64,000 nt of DNA, taken from assembly GCF_014204865.1 (NCBI RefSeq), contig NZ_JACHMG010000001.1:310001-374000 (forward strand). Direction: 5' to 3'. A program made the position numbers and the translations under genes. Positions 10,808 to 18,456 of this stretch are shown here, piece by piece (within the stretch, counting starts at the first letter, position 1; each line of letters starts with the position of its first letter). Under the pieces are notes generated by a model. It had not been told where the DNA came from. It did no database searches and saw only the letters and a program-made list of their open reading frames with translations. This DNA is from Amycolatopsis jiangsuensis (lineage in GTDB: Bacteria > Actinomycetota > Actinomycetes > Mycobacteriales > Pseudonocardiaceae).

Positions 10808-11380
10808 ATGACGACCGCACCGGACACGCCCCGCGCGACGCCGACCGGGCACGGAACACCCAGCACGCCGGCCACCCCGACCGCGCCGGAGCGGCCCGAG
10901 CCGCCGATGGCCGGGGACGAACGTGCCCAGCTCACCGGGTTTCTCGACTTCCTTCGCGCGAGTGTGCTGTGGAAGTGCTCCGGGCTGACCGACGAGCAGG
11001 CTCGCCGGTCCCACGTGCCCAGCGAGCTGACCACGATCGCCGGCCTGCTCGGTCACCTTGCGCTGGTCGAGGACTACTGGTTCAGCGTCGTCCTCGACGG
11101 GCAGCCGGATCGCTGGGCCGAGGCTCTGGAACGCGACCGCGACGCCGAATTCCGCGTCGCGCTGGAGACCCCGATCGACCGCCTCCTGGCCGACTACCGC
11201 GCCGAGACCGACCGCAGCCGGGCGGTCGTCACCGCGCGGGGGTTCGACGACACCGTGCAGTACCAAGGAGATCCGCTGACTGTGCGCTGGGTCGTCACGC
11301 ACATGATCGAGGAGACCGCGCGGCACCTCGGCCACTTCGACCTGTTGCGCGAACTCACCGACGGACTCACCGGGGAGTGA
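10808..11380 (+). CDS. DinB-family (DUF664) mycothiol-transferase-like protein
   Basis: Four-helix DinB/YfiT-superfamily protein, 190 residues. The superfamily includes mycothiol- and bacillithiol-dependent transferases using a three-His metal site; candidate ligands are the His in LLGHLALVEDYW and those in MIEETARHLGHFDLLRE. About 40 Pro/Thr-rich residues precede the fold. A CACAAT -10-like hexamer at 10795-10800 lies seven bases before the ATG, so the mRNA is probably leaderless. The 3' end overlaps the convergent DUF1295 gene by 14 bases. Substrate unknown. Confidence 0.85.
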   Translation: MTTAPDTPRATPTGHGTPSTPATPTAPERPEPPMAGDERAQLTGFLDFLRASVLWKCSGLTDEQARRSHVPSELTTIAGLLGHLALVEDYWFSVVLDGQPDRWAEALERDRDAEFRVALETPIDRLLADYRAETDRSRAVVTARGFDDTVQYQGDPLTVRWVVTHMIEETARHLGHFDLLRELTDGLTGE

Positions 11381-12155
11381 GCCGCTTCGGTGGCAGCGGC
11401 AGGAAACCACTGGTGCGCGCCACGTAGTCGGCGTACTGCGGCCGGGACTGGCGCAGGCTCGCCTCCATCATCGGCTTGCCGGTGCCGCGCACGAGCAGGA
11501 ACGTCATCACGAGTGGCGACAGCACCGTCGCCGCCCCTGGCCACCAGGAGCAGGCCAGCAGGTAGAGGCCCCACCACACGCAGACGTCGCCGAAGTAGTT
11601 CGGATGCCGGGTGTAGCGCCAGAGCCCGGTGTCGAGCAGGCCGCCGCGGTTGGCGGGGTCGGCGCGGAACCGGCGCAGCTGCTCGTCACCCACTGCCTCG
11701 AAGACGAACCCGACCAGCCACACCACGACGCCGAGCCAGGCCGTGACGCCGAAACCCGTGCCGTACATGGCGAACTGCACCGGCAGCGACACGAACCACA
11801 GGATGACCGCCTGCAGGAGGTAGACCCGCACGAACAGCCGTCCCGCCGGGCGTGGACCGGCCCGTTCGACCATCCGCTGGTAGCGCGGATCCTCCGGTTT
11901 GCCGTGGTTGCGCAGATGCAGATGGATGCCCAGCCGCAGGCCCCACACCACGGTCAGCGCGGCGACCACCAGCCGCAGCGCCGGCGGTGCCGAACCGAAC
12001 GGCAACGCCACCACCGCGATCAGCGCGAATCCCGGACCCCAGAAGGAATCGATGGTGTCGTAGCGTCCGCGCAGCCGCGCGACGCCGAACGTCGCGGTGA
12101 CCGCCACCAGGGTCACCCCGGCGGTCAGCGCGGCCAGCGGGCCGAGTCCGATCAC
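11367..12155 (-). CDS. DUF1295 membrane protein (steroid-reductase-like)
   Basis: Integral membrane protein of the DUF1295/isoprenylcysteine methyltransferase-like group, about 262 residues with several hydrophobic segments. RYTRHPNYFGDVCVWWG is the typical C-terminal motif of this superfamily, which includes steroid 5-alpha-reductases. It is equivalent in place and family to Rv0446c beside M. tuberculosis sigK. GTG 12155 gives a four-base GTGA overlap with the upstream cfa-like gene; GTG 12161 is an alternative. It is co-transcribed with the cfa-like gene and probably acts on the same lipid, but its reaction is unknown. Confidence 0.82.
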   Translation of the reverse strand: MIGLGPLAALTAGVTLVAVTATFGVARLRGRYDTIDSFWGPGFALIAVVALPFGSAPPALRLVVAALTVVWGLRLGIHLHLRNHGKPEDPRYQRMVERAGPRPAGRLFVRVYLLQAVILWFVSLPVQFAMYGTGFGVTAWLGVVVWLVGFVFEAVGDEQLRRFRADPANRGGLLDTGLWRYTRHPNYFGDVCVWWGLYLLACSWWPGAATVLSPLVMTFLLVRGTGKPMMEASLRQSRPQYADYVARTSGFLPLPPKRLTPR

Positions 12156-13414
12156 ATCCACTCCCGCTTCAGGGGCATGCCGCTGTCGCCGTCCACGGAG
12201 GGGTGCACGGCGAGGATCTGGTCCACGCCCATCCGGTTCTCCTCGAACGCCAGTGCGCCACCGACCAGATACAGCCGCCACACCCGGGCGCCGGACTCGC
12301 CGATCAGCGCCACGGCTTCGTCCCAGTGCTGTTCCAGCGTGTCGGCCCAGGCGCGCACGGTGGGCGGGTAGTGCTCGCGCAGCGCGTGCACGTCGCGGAT
12401 CTCGAAACCGGCCGTTTCCAGGTGTCCCAAGGTGCGGCTCAGCGGGCGCATCGTCATGTCCGGGGCGATGTAGCGCTCGATGAACGCGCCGCCGCCGGGA
12501 GCCACCGCGCCACGGGACATCTGCTGCAGCAGAAGCCGTCCGGTGGGCTTGAGCATGCGCAGCAGCGTGCTCGCGTAGGTGGGGTAGTTGTCCTCGCCGA
12601 CGTGCTCGCCCATCTCGATGGAGGCGACCGCGTCGAACGGTTCCCCGGCCAGTTCGCGGTAGTCCTGCCGGCGCACCTCCACCCGGTCGTCCAGGTCGTG
12701 CTGTGCCAGGCGCGCCTTGACGTGCTGCACCTGCTCGGCGGAAATCGTCACGCCGACCGCCTGCACCCCGTGGTGCTTGGCCGCGTGCACCAGCAGCGAA
12801 CCCCAGCCGCAGCCGACGTCGAGCAACCGCATCCCCGGCCGGAGGCCGAGCTTCGCGCAGATCATCTCCAGCTTGTCGTGCTGCGCCTGTGCCAGGTCGG
12901 TGGTTCCGGAGGTCCAGTAGGCCGACGAGTACGCCATCGACTCGTCCATCAGCAGCTGGTAGAAGGCGTTCGACAGGTCGTAGTGGTGCGAGATGGCCGA
13001 CTTGTCGCGCAGCAGGGTGTGCAGGGTGCCGTTCAGCCGCGCCTCCTCGGCAGGCGGCTTCGGGGGCAGCCCGAGCACGCCCATCCGGACCGCGAGACCC
13101 GCCGCCTCGGCCCGGTCACGGGCCGACAGCCGTACGCCGCTCAGCTCGCCGGAGCGGGTCAGCGACCAGATCCGCCGGAAGCCCTCGGCCAGGTCGCCCT
13201 CCACGTCGAGGTCGCCGGACACGTACGCGCGCGCGAGGCCGAGCTCGCCCGGTGTGTAGAGCAGCCAGCGCAGCGCGCGGCGGTTCTTCAGGACCACGGT
13301 GGGGCCGTCGGGACCGGCGCGGTCGCCGTCCCAGGTGCGGACGGCCACCGGTAGCGAGGTACCGAGCAGACGCTCGACGAAAGCGGCCAGACGGGTGGCG
13401 TTGGTGTTCGGCAT
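12152..13414 (-). CDS. Cyclopropane/methyl fatty-acid synthase-like methyltransferase
   Basis: SAM-dependent methyltransferase of the CFA synthase/mycolic acid cyclopropane synthase family, 420 residues, modifying double bonds of membrane acyl chains. It has the N-terminal lipid-binding region, SHHYDLSNAFYQLLMDESM at about residues 142-160, the SAM loop LDVGCGWGSLLVHAAKHHG at 198-216, EMGEHVGEDNY, and a C-terminal YLVGGALAFEENRMG. The family's YSCAYW appears here as YSSAYW, so the usual Cys is Ser. It is the positional counterpart of ufaA1 (Rv0447c). ATG 13414 is seven bases from a SigK-type -10 element, implying a leaderless transcript. Confidence 0.88.
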   Translation of the reverse strand: MPNTNATRLAAFVERLLGTSLPVAVRTWDGDRAGPDGPTVVLKNRRALRWLLYTPGELGLARAYVSGDLDVEGDLAEGFRRIWSLTRSGELSGVRLSARDRAEAAGLAVRMGVLGLPPKPPAEEARLNGTLHTLLRDKSAISHHYDLSNAFYQLLMDESMAYSSAYWTSGTTDLAQAQHDKLEMICAKLGLRPGMRLLDVGCGWGSLLVHAAKHHGVQAVGVTISAEQVQHVKARLAQHDLDDRVEVRRQDYRELAGEPFDAVASIEMGEHVGEDNYPTYASTLLRMLKPTGRLLLQQMSRGAVAPGGGAFIERYIAPDMTMRPLSRTLGHLETAGFEIRDVHALREHYPPTVRAWADTLEQHWDEAVALIGESGARVWRLYLVGGALAFEENRMGVDQILAVHPSVDGDSGMPLKREWM

Positions 13415-13421
13415 ACCCTTG

Positions 13422-13448
13422 ATTCGGTGTGCACCGGCCCGTGGATGG
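13422..13448 (-). promoter_or_regulatory. SigK-type promoter for the cfa-like operon
   Basis: On the minus strand, -35 CCATCC (13448-13443) and -10 CCGAAT (13427-13422) are separated by exactly 15 bases. Both hexamers match the consensus I recall for mycobacterial SigK. The start ATG at 13414 lies seven bases beyond the -10, so transcription probably begins at or next to the start codon. Confidence 0.72.
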
Positions 13449-13478
13449 GTCGCCCGGGTCACACCGGCTGTCCGGGAC

Positions 13479-13505
13479 CAATCCACCCCGGCCGGGGCGC
13501 CGAAT
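13479..13505 (+). promoter_or_regulatory. SigK-type promoter for the oxidoreductase-sigK-rskA operon
   Basis: On the plus strand, CAATCC (13479-13484, five of six to CCATCC) and CCGAAT (13500-13505, perfect) are separated by 15 bases. GTG 13513 is seven bases downstream. Spacer and start distance are the same as in the divergent promoter on the other strand. Because sigK is in this transcript, the promoter would make the system autoregulatory. Confidence 0.7.
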
Positions 13506-13512
13506 CACCGGC

Positions 13513-14778
13513 GTGCACCAGACCACGGGACAACGCATCGCCGTCATCGGCAGCGGGGTGGCCGGCCTCACCGCCGCCTACCTGCTGCAGCGCCGCCACG
13601 AAGTGCTGCTGTTCGAGGCCGACGACCGGCTGGGCGGGCACGCGCACACCCACGACGTGCCGAGTACGCACGGCGGGACGATCGGCGTCGACTCCGGGTT
13701 CCTCGTCCACAACGAGCGCACCTATCCCACGCTGATCCGGCTCTTCGGGGAGCTCGGCGTGCAGACCCGCGACACCGAGATGTCGATGAGCATCCGCTGT
13801 GACGGCTGCGGGCTGCAGTACTCCGGCGCCCGCGGTCTGCGCGGCCTGTTCGCCCAGCCGCGCAACCTGACCTCCCGGCGTTACCTGCTGATGCTCGCCG
13901 AGGTCAAACGATTCCACCGGCAGGCTGCGCGGCTGCTGGCCCACCCCGAGTCCGGTGACGTCCCGCTCGGCGCCTTCCTCGCCATCGGCGGCTTCTCGCA
14001 GTACTTCACCGACCACTTCGTCCTGCCGCTCGTGTCCACGGTGTGGTCGGCCGACCGCACCGACACGATGCAGTATCCCGCGCGGTACCTGTTCGAGTTC
14101 CTCCGCAACCACGGCATGCTGACCGTCAAGAACTCACCGACCTGGCGCACGGTGGTCGGCGGCTCCCGCGAGTACGTGGAGCGGGCGGCCAAGCAGCTCA
14201 CCGCCGTGCACCTGTCCACTCCGGTCCGCTCCGTGCTGCGCACCGCCCGCGGTGTCGAGGTGCGCGACGACGCGGACACGCCGCACCGGGTGGACCGGGT
14301 CGTGGTCGCCACGCACGCCGACCAGGCGCTGGGCCTGCTCGCCGACCCCACCCCGGCGGAGAAGGAACTCCTCGGCGCGTTCCGCTACTCCCGCAACGAG
14401 GCGTTGCTGCACACCGACGCCACGGTGCTGCCCACCGTGGAGGCGGCCCGCTCGGGTTGGAACTACCGGACCCCCGAGTGCGGGTCCGACACCGGCGCGG
14501 TCCAGGTGAGCTACGACCTCAACCAGCTGATGGGGCTGGACGAGGCCACCCGCTACGTCGTCACGCTGAACCCCGGTTCGGCGCCGGGGGCCGTCCTCGC
14601 CCGGATGTCCTACGAACATCCCATCTACACGCCGGAATCCGTGGGTGCGCAACGGCGTCTGCCGGAGCTGAACGACGGCGTCCTGGCCTACGCCGGTGCC
14701 TACCATGGCTGGGGGTTCCACGAGGACGGCTGCACCTCCGGGGCACGCGCGGCAGCCAGTTTCGGGGTGGACTGGTGA
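13513..14778 (+). CDS. FAD-dependent amine-oxidase-like oxidoreductase
   Basis: Flavin oxidoreductase of the amine oxidase/phytoene desaturase-like group, 421 residues. The dinucleotide-binding motif IAVIGSGVAGLTAAYLL is at residues 9-25, followed by LFEADDRLGGHAHTH and the C-terminal closing motif LAYAGAYHGWGFHEDG. It is equivalent to Rv0449c, and homologues occur next to CFA-type methyltransferases in several phyla, so an acyl-chain substrate is likely but unproven. GTG 13513 is preferred over the longer frame from 13429 because it is placed seven bases from the SigK-type -10. It overlaps the DUF1365 gene by four bases. Confidence 0.86.
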   Translation: MHQTTGQRIAVIGSGVAGLTAAYLLQRRHEVLLFEADDRLGGHAHTHDVPSTHGGTIGVDSGFLVHNERTYPTLIRLFGELGVQTRDTEMSMSIRCDGCGLQYSGARGLRGLFAQPRNLTSRRYLLMLAEVKRFHRQAARLLAHPESGDVPLGAFLAIGGFSQYFTDHFVLPLVSTVWSADRTDTMQYPARYLFEFLRNHGMLTVKNSPTWRTVVGGSREYVERAAKQLTAVHLSTPVRSVLRTARGVEVRDDADTPHRVDRVVVATHADQALGLLADPTPAEKELLGAFRYSRNEALLHTDATVLPTVEAARSGWNYRTPECGSDTGAVQVSYDLNQLMGLDEATRYVVTLNPGSAPGAVLARMSYEHPIYTPESVGAQRRLPELNDGVLAYAGAYHGWGFHEDGCTSGARAAASFGVDW

Positions 14779-15506
14779 CCGCCGCGCTGTACGACTCCAC
14801 CGTGGCGCACGTGCGCCGGGCCGATCCGCCGTACTCCTTCGCGCACCGCATGTACGTGTGGCTGACCGACCTGGACGACCTGCCGCGGCTTCCGCGGTGG
14901 CTGCGGCCCTTCGCGCGGTTCGACGGGCGCGACCACTTCGAACCCGGTGAGCCGGGCAGCATCCGGGCCAAGCTCGACCGATGGCTGGCAGCCAGGGGGG
15001 TGAATCTGGACGGCGGCCGGGTCGTCATGCTCGCCTCGGCGCGGACACTGGGGTATGTGTTCAACCCGATCACGGTGTACTGGTGCCACACTCCCGACGG
15101 CGCGCTCGCCTGTGTCGTCGCCGAGGTGCACAACACCTACCGCGGACGGCACGCGTACCTCGTGCGGCTGGACGAACAGGCCGGCGCCGAGGTGGACAAG
15201 GAGTTCTACGTGTCGCCGTTCCAGGACCTGACCGGGCAGTACCGGATGCACCTGCCGGTCCCGGACTCGCTGCTGGCGCTCACCGTGGAGTTGCACCACG
15301 GCGGCGACACGCCGCTGGTGGCCACGCTGCGCGGTGTCCGCCGGCCGGCCGGCGGACGCGTGCTCGTCCGTTCGCTGCTGGGCAGGCCACTGCAGTCGCA
15401 GCGGGTCGCCGCGCTGATCCGCCGGCACGGCATCGCGCTCTGGCGGCGCAAGGCCGCGATGACCCCCCGGACCCGGCAGAACACCGCAGGAGCCCTGAAT
15501 GGATGA
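14775..15506 (+). CDS. DUF1365 family protein
   Basis: Conserved protein of unknown function, 243 residues. The frame begins with TAALYDSTVAHVRRADPPYSFAHRMYVWLTDLDDLPRL, the typical DUF1365 N-terminus, and contains LGYVFNPITVYWCH and SPFQDLTGQYRMHL. DUF1365 genes repeatedly accompany an FAD oxidoreductase and a CFA-type methyltransferase; Rv0448c is the M. tuberculosis counterpart. GTG 14775 gives a GTGA overlap with the upstream gene, and the stop overlaps sigK by eight bases. It may help deliver or modify the acyl substrate, which is inference only. Confidence 0.85.
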   Translation: MTAALYDSTVAHVRRADPPYSFAHRMYVWLTDLDDLPRLPRWLRPFARFDGRDHFEPGEPGSIRAKLDRWLAARGVNLDGGRVVMLASARTLGYVFNPITVYWCHTPDGALACVVAEVHNTYRGRHAYLVRLDEQAGAEVDKEFYVSPFQDLTGQYRMHLPVPDSLLALTVELHHGGDTPLVATLRGVRRPAGGRVLVRSLLGRPLQSQRVAALIRRHGIALWRRKAAMTPRTRQNTAGALNG

Positions 15507-16104
15507 GAGCGCCCGTCCCCGGCCGATCTCCGCGGTGCCGTCCGCCGGAGCGCCCGGGCCCACCGCCGAGGACCTGATGACGCTCGTCGCGAAAGGCGAC
15601 GAACGAGCCTTCGAGCAGCTCTACGACCAGCTCGCCGGACCGGTGTTCGGGCTGGTCCGCCGGATCGTGCGCGACACCGCGCAGTCCGAGGAGGTCGCCC
15701 AGGAAGTGCTGGTGGAGTTGTGGAAGACGGCCCCGCGCTACTCCGCGGACAAGGGCAGCGCGCTGAACTGGGCGATGACACTGGCGCACCGCCGCGCGGT
15801 CGACCGGGTCCGGTCGGCGAGAGCCACCACCGAACGCGAGCACAAAGCGACCTTCGAGGCCGCCCGTGGACGGCCGTTCGACGAGGTGGCGGAGTCCGTC
15901 GCGTCGCGGCTGGAGCGCTCGCAGGTGCGCCGCTGCCTGAAAACGCTCACCGAGCTGCAGCGGGAGTCCGTCCTGCTGGCCTACTACCAGGGATACACCT
16001 ACCGGCAGGTCGCCGACGTGCTGTCCACGCCGCAGGGGACGATCAAGACGAGGCTGCGTGACGGGCTCATCCGCCTGCGAGACTGCCTGGGGGTGACGGC
16101 ATGA
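15499..16104 (+). CDS. sigK: ECF sigma factor SigK
   Basis: Extracytoplasmic-function sigma factor of 201 residues with region 2 (DLMTLVAKGDERAFEQLYDQ through EVLVELWKTAPRY) and region 4 (TLTELQRESVLLAYYQGYTYRQVADVLSTPQGTIKTRL). It is assigned to SigK because the next gene encodes an RskA-like anti-sigma factor and the gene set matches the mycobacterial sigK locus. Cys146 and Cys196 are 50 residues apart, the same spacing I recall for the redox-active Cys133/Cys183 pair of M. tuberculosis SigK. ATG 15499 overlaps the DUF1365 gene by eight bases. Confidence 0.88.
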   Translation: MDESARPRPISAVPSAGAPGPTAEDLMTLVAKGDERAFEQLYDQLAGPVFGLVRRIVRDTAQSEEVAQEVLVELWKTAPRYSADKGSALNWAMTLAHRRAVDRVRSARATTEREHKATFEAARGRPFDEVAESVASRLERSQVRRCLKTLTELQRESVLLAYYQGYTYRQVADVLSTPQGTIKTRLRDGLIRLRDCLGVTA

Positions 16105-16871
16105 CCACGCCGGAAATGCACACGTTGACCGGGGCGTACGCGCTCGGCGCGCTGTCCGAGCTCGAACGCGCCCAGTTCGGCAGGCACCTGGAGCAGTGCG
16201 AGGCCTGTGCCCAGGAAGTGCGGGAGCTGACCGCGACCTCGGCCCGGCTCGGTGCCGCGATGGCCGAGGAACCGCCGCCCGAGCTGAAACAGCAGGTGAT
16301 CGCGGCGATGCGGACCACCCGTCAGCTGCCGCCGCGGTCGCGGCACGAGCAGGGGGAGCGGGTGCGCACCCCGCGCCGCCGTCCGATGATCATCACCGCC
16401 GCGGCCGCGGCCGCGGTCGTGGGGCTCGCCGCTGCCGGGGTGTTCGGCGGCGTCGCGCTGCACACCCAGAACCGGCTGGACACCGCGCAGTCGGAGCTGA
16501 GCCGGACCCGCGACCACTACCAGCCGGTGGCGGAGCTGCTGGCCGCGCCGGACGTACGCAGCGAGCACGTCACCTCGCCCAGCGGTGCCGGTGGCACGGT
16601 GCTCGCCTCGCGGCTGCTGGACCGGATGATGTTCCAGGAGGCCCAGCTGCCGACGGTGGCCTCCGGCCGGGTCTACCAGGCCTGGCTGATGGGCCCGCAG
16701 CTGGCGCCGCGCCCGGCCGGGCTGCTGCCCGGCGGGCCGTCCGGATCGCTCGTGGTCGCCGACGGGCTCTCCGGTGCCGAGCAGTTCGCGCTCAGCGTGG
16801 AACCCGCGGGCGGATCGCCCACCGGGGCACCCACCGGGGACGTCGTGCTGGTCGCCGACATGCCCGCCTAG
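16101..16871 (+). CDS. rskA: Anti-sigma-K factor RskA
   Basis: Membrane anti-sigma factor, 256 residues, expected to hold SigK inactive at the membrane and release it on regulated proteolysis. The N-terminal anti-sigma domain has HLEQCEAC (His29, Cys33, Cys36), an HxxxCxxC zinc-type motif. One membrane segment covers about residues 96-120, followed by an extracytoplasmic RskA-type domain with SGRVYQAWLMG. The start overlaps sigK by four bases. A strong hairpin follows the stop and separates this operon from ftsZ. Confidence 0.88.
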   Translation: MTTPEMHTLTGAYALGALSELERAQFGRHLEQCEACAQEVRELTATSARLGAAMAEEPPPELKQQVIAAMRTTRQLPPRSRHEQGERVRTPRRRPMIITAAAAAAVVGLAAAGVFGGVALHTQNRLDTAQSELSRTRDHYQPVAELLAAPDVRSEHVTSPSGAGGTVLASRLLDRMMFQEAQLPTVASGRVYQAWLMGPQLAPRPAGLLPGGPSGSLVVADGLSGAEQFALSVEPAGGSPTGAPTGDVVLVADMPA

Positions 16872-16872
16872 C

Positions 16873-16914
16873 AGATCCGGCATCCCCGGGTTTTCCGGGG
16901 GTGCCGCGGATCCG
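16873..16914 (+). terminator. Hairpin terminator after rskA
   Basis: A long GC-rich stem starts two bases after the rskA stop. GATCCGGCATCCCCGG pairs with a CCGGGGGTGCCG(C)GGATC arm around the loop GTTTT, with one bulged base. It would insulate ftsZ from the SigK operon. Confidence 0.7.
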
Positions 16915-17022
16915 CCGTCTTGCGCGCGGGTTCGCGTTGTGGCAAAACACCTTTGCCGCGCACGGCGTGCCTACTGGATTAGCGCCTGCCCGGTGCCTAC
17001 CGTCCTGCCTTGACGCCGGTGG

Positions 17023-17060
17023 TTGACATAACTCTCAGTCTCTGGTTGAGGTTGAGGGTT
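17023..17060 (+). promoter_or_regulatory. ftsZ: ftsZ upstream promoter/inverted repeat element
   Basis: TTGACA at 17023-17028 resembles a -35 box. Overlapping it downstream is an imperfect inverted repeat, AACTCTCA (17030-17037) and TGAGGGTT (17053-17060), seven of eight pairs. A good -10 hexamer at the usual spacing is not visible. The element lies 52-89 bases before the ftsZ ATG; its compactness suggests a regulated ftsZ promoter. Confidence 0.4.
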
Positions 17061-17111
17061 TTCCTCCCCGGCGGGCAGCACGTGCACATCACGATCAGGA
17101 AGGCGGACCCG

Positions 17112-18431
17112 ATGACGCCCCCGCACAACTACCTTGCGGTGATCAAGGTCGTCGGCATCGGCGGCGGCGGCGTGAACGCCGTGAACCGGATGATCGAGGT
17201 CGGCCTCAAGGGTGTCGAGTTCATCGCGGTGAACACCGACGCACAGGCACTGCTGATGTCCGACGCCGACGTCAAGCTCGACATCGGCCGCGAACTGACC
17301 CGCGGCCTCGGTGCGGGCGCCGCCCCCGAGGTGGGGCAGAAGGCGGCCGAGGACCACCGCGAAGAGATCGAAGAGGTCATCAAGGGCGCCGACATGGTGT
17401 TCGTGACCGCCGGTGAGGGCGGTGGCACCGGCACCGGTGGCGCCCCCGTGGTCGCGCAGATCGCCCGGAAGCTGGGCGCGCTGACCATCGGCGTGGTGAC
17501 CCGCCCGTTCACCTTCGAGGGCAAGCGCCGCGGCAAGCAGGCCGAGGACGGTATCCAGCAGCTGCGCAACGAGTGCGACACGCTGATCGTGATCCCGAAC
17601 GACCGGCTGCTGCAGCTCGGTGACATCGGCGTGTCGCTGATGGACGCGTTCCGTTCGGCGGACGAGGTGCTGCTCTCCGGTGTCCAGGGCATCACCGACC
17701 TGATCACCACGCCCGGGCTGATCAACCTGGACTTCGCGGACGTGAAGAGCGTGATGTCCGGCGCGGGCTCCGCGCTGATGGGCATCGGCTCCGCACGCGG
17801 GGAGGGCCGGGCCATCCAGGCCGCGGAGAAGGCGATCAACTCCCCGCTGCTGGAGGCCTCGATGGACGGGGCGCACGGCGCGCTGCTGTCCATCGCCGGC
17901 GGGTCGGACCTGGGACTGTTCGAGATCAACGAGGCCGCCTCGCTGGTGCAGGAGTCCGCGCACCCGGAGGCGAACATCATCTTCGGCACGATCATCGACG
18001 ATTCGCTCGGCGACGAGGTCCGGGTCACGGTGATCGCGGCCGGCTTCGACGCCGGCGCGCCCACGCACAAGAAGCTGGACCCGCCCGCGTTCGGCTCCCG
18101 GCAGAACGGCGGCGGCACCGCCTCGGCCGCGGCCGGACAGGTCGGCGGCTCGGCCCCGGCGCCACCGCCGGCCCCGCCGGCCGGGGGTGCCACGCCGGTA
18201 CCGCCGGCGGGCGGCAACGGCTACCCGCCGGTGCCGCCCCGGCCGCCGCTGCCGCAGCCCGGTGCGGGCGGCACTCCGCCGGGCGGGCTGCCGCAGCCCG
18301 GTGGCGGTTCGCGTGGCTACTCGCCGCTCGGTTCCGGGTCGGCGTCCGGCGGGCTGCCCAGCCGTCCGGCGACGGTGCACGACGATCCGAACGACGACGA
18401 GGTCGACGTCCCGCCGTTCATGCGGCGCTGA
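17112..18431 (+). CDS. ftsZ: Cell division protein FtsZ
   Basis: Tubulin-like GTPase that forms the Z-ring. The 439-residue product has the T1 loop [13 protein letters not shown], the tubulin signature GGGTGTGG at residues 104-111, and [11 protein letters not shown] (T7 loop region). A Gly/Pro/Ala linker of about 100 residues ends in [11 protein letters not shown], the C-terminal peptide that binds SepF and FtsW in actinobacteria. ATG 17112 is chosen because AGGAAGG lies nine bases upstream and the protein then starts [15 protein letters not shown]. The upstream in-frame 17010 start runs through the promoter. Confidence 0.98.
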   Translation: MTPPHNYLAVIKVVGIGGGGVNAVNRMIEVGLKGVEFIAVNTDAQALLMSDADVKLDIGRELTRGLGAGAAPEVGQKAAEDHREEIEEVIKGADMVFVTAGEGGGTGTGGAPVVAQIARKLGALTIGVVTRPFTFEGKRRGKQAEDGIQQLRNECDTLIVIPNDRLLQLGDIGVSLMDAFRSADEVLLSGVQGITDLITTPGLINLDFADVKSVMSGAGSALMGIGSARGEGRAIQAAEKAINSPLLEASMDGAHGALLSIAGGSDLGLFEINEAASLVQESAHPEANIIFGTIIDDSLGDEVRVTVIAAGFDAGAPTHKKLDPPAFGSRQNGGGTASAAAGQVGGSAPAPPPAPPAGGATPVPPAGGNGYPPVPPRPPLPQPGAGGTPPGGLPQPGGGSRGYSPLGSGSASGGLPSRPATVHDDPNDDEVDVPPFMRR

Positions 18432-18456
18432 GCACCTGCCCTGGCAGGATGGCGGG

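Noticed and set aside
17010..17111. Longer FtsZ start at 17010
   Set aside because: It would translate the promoter element; ATG 17112 has a good ribosome binding site and the conserved N-terminus.
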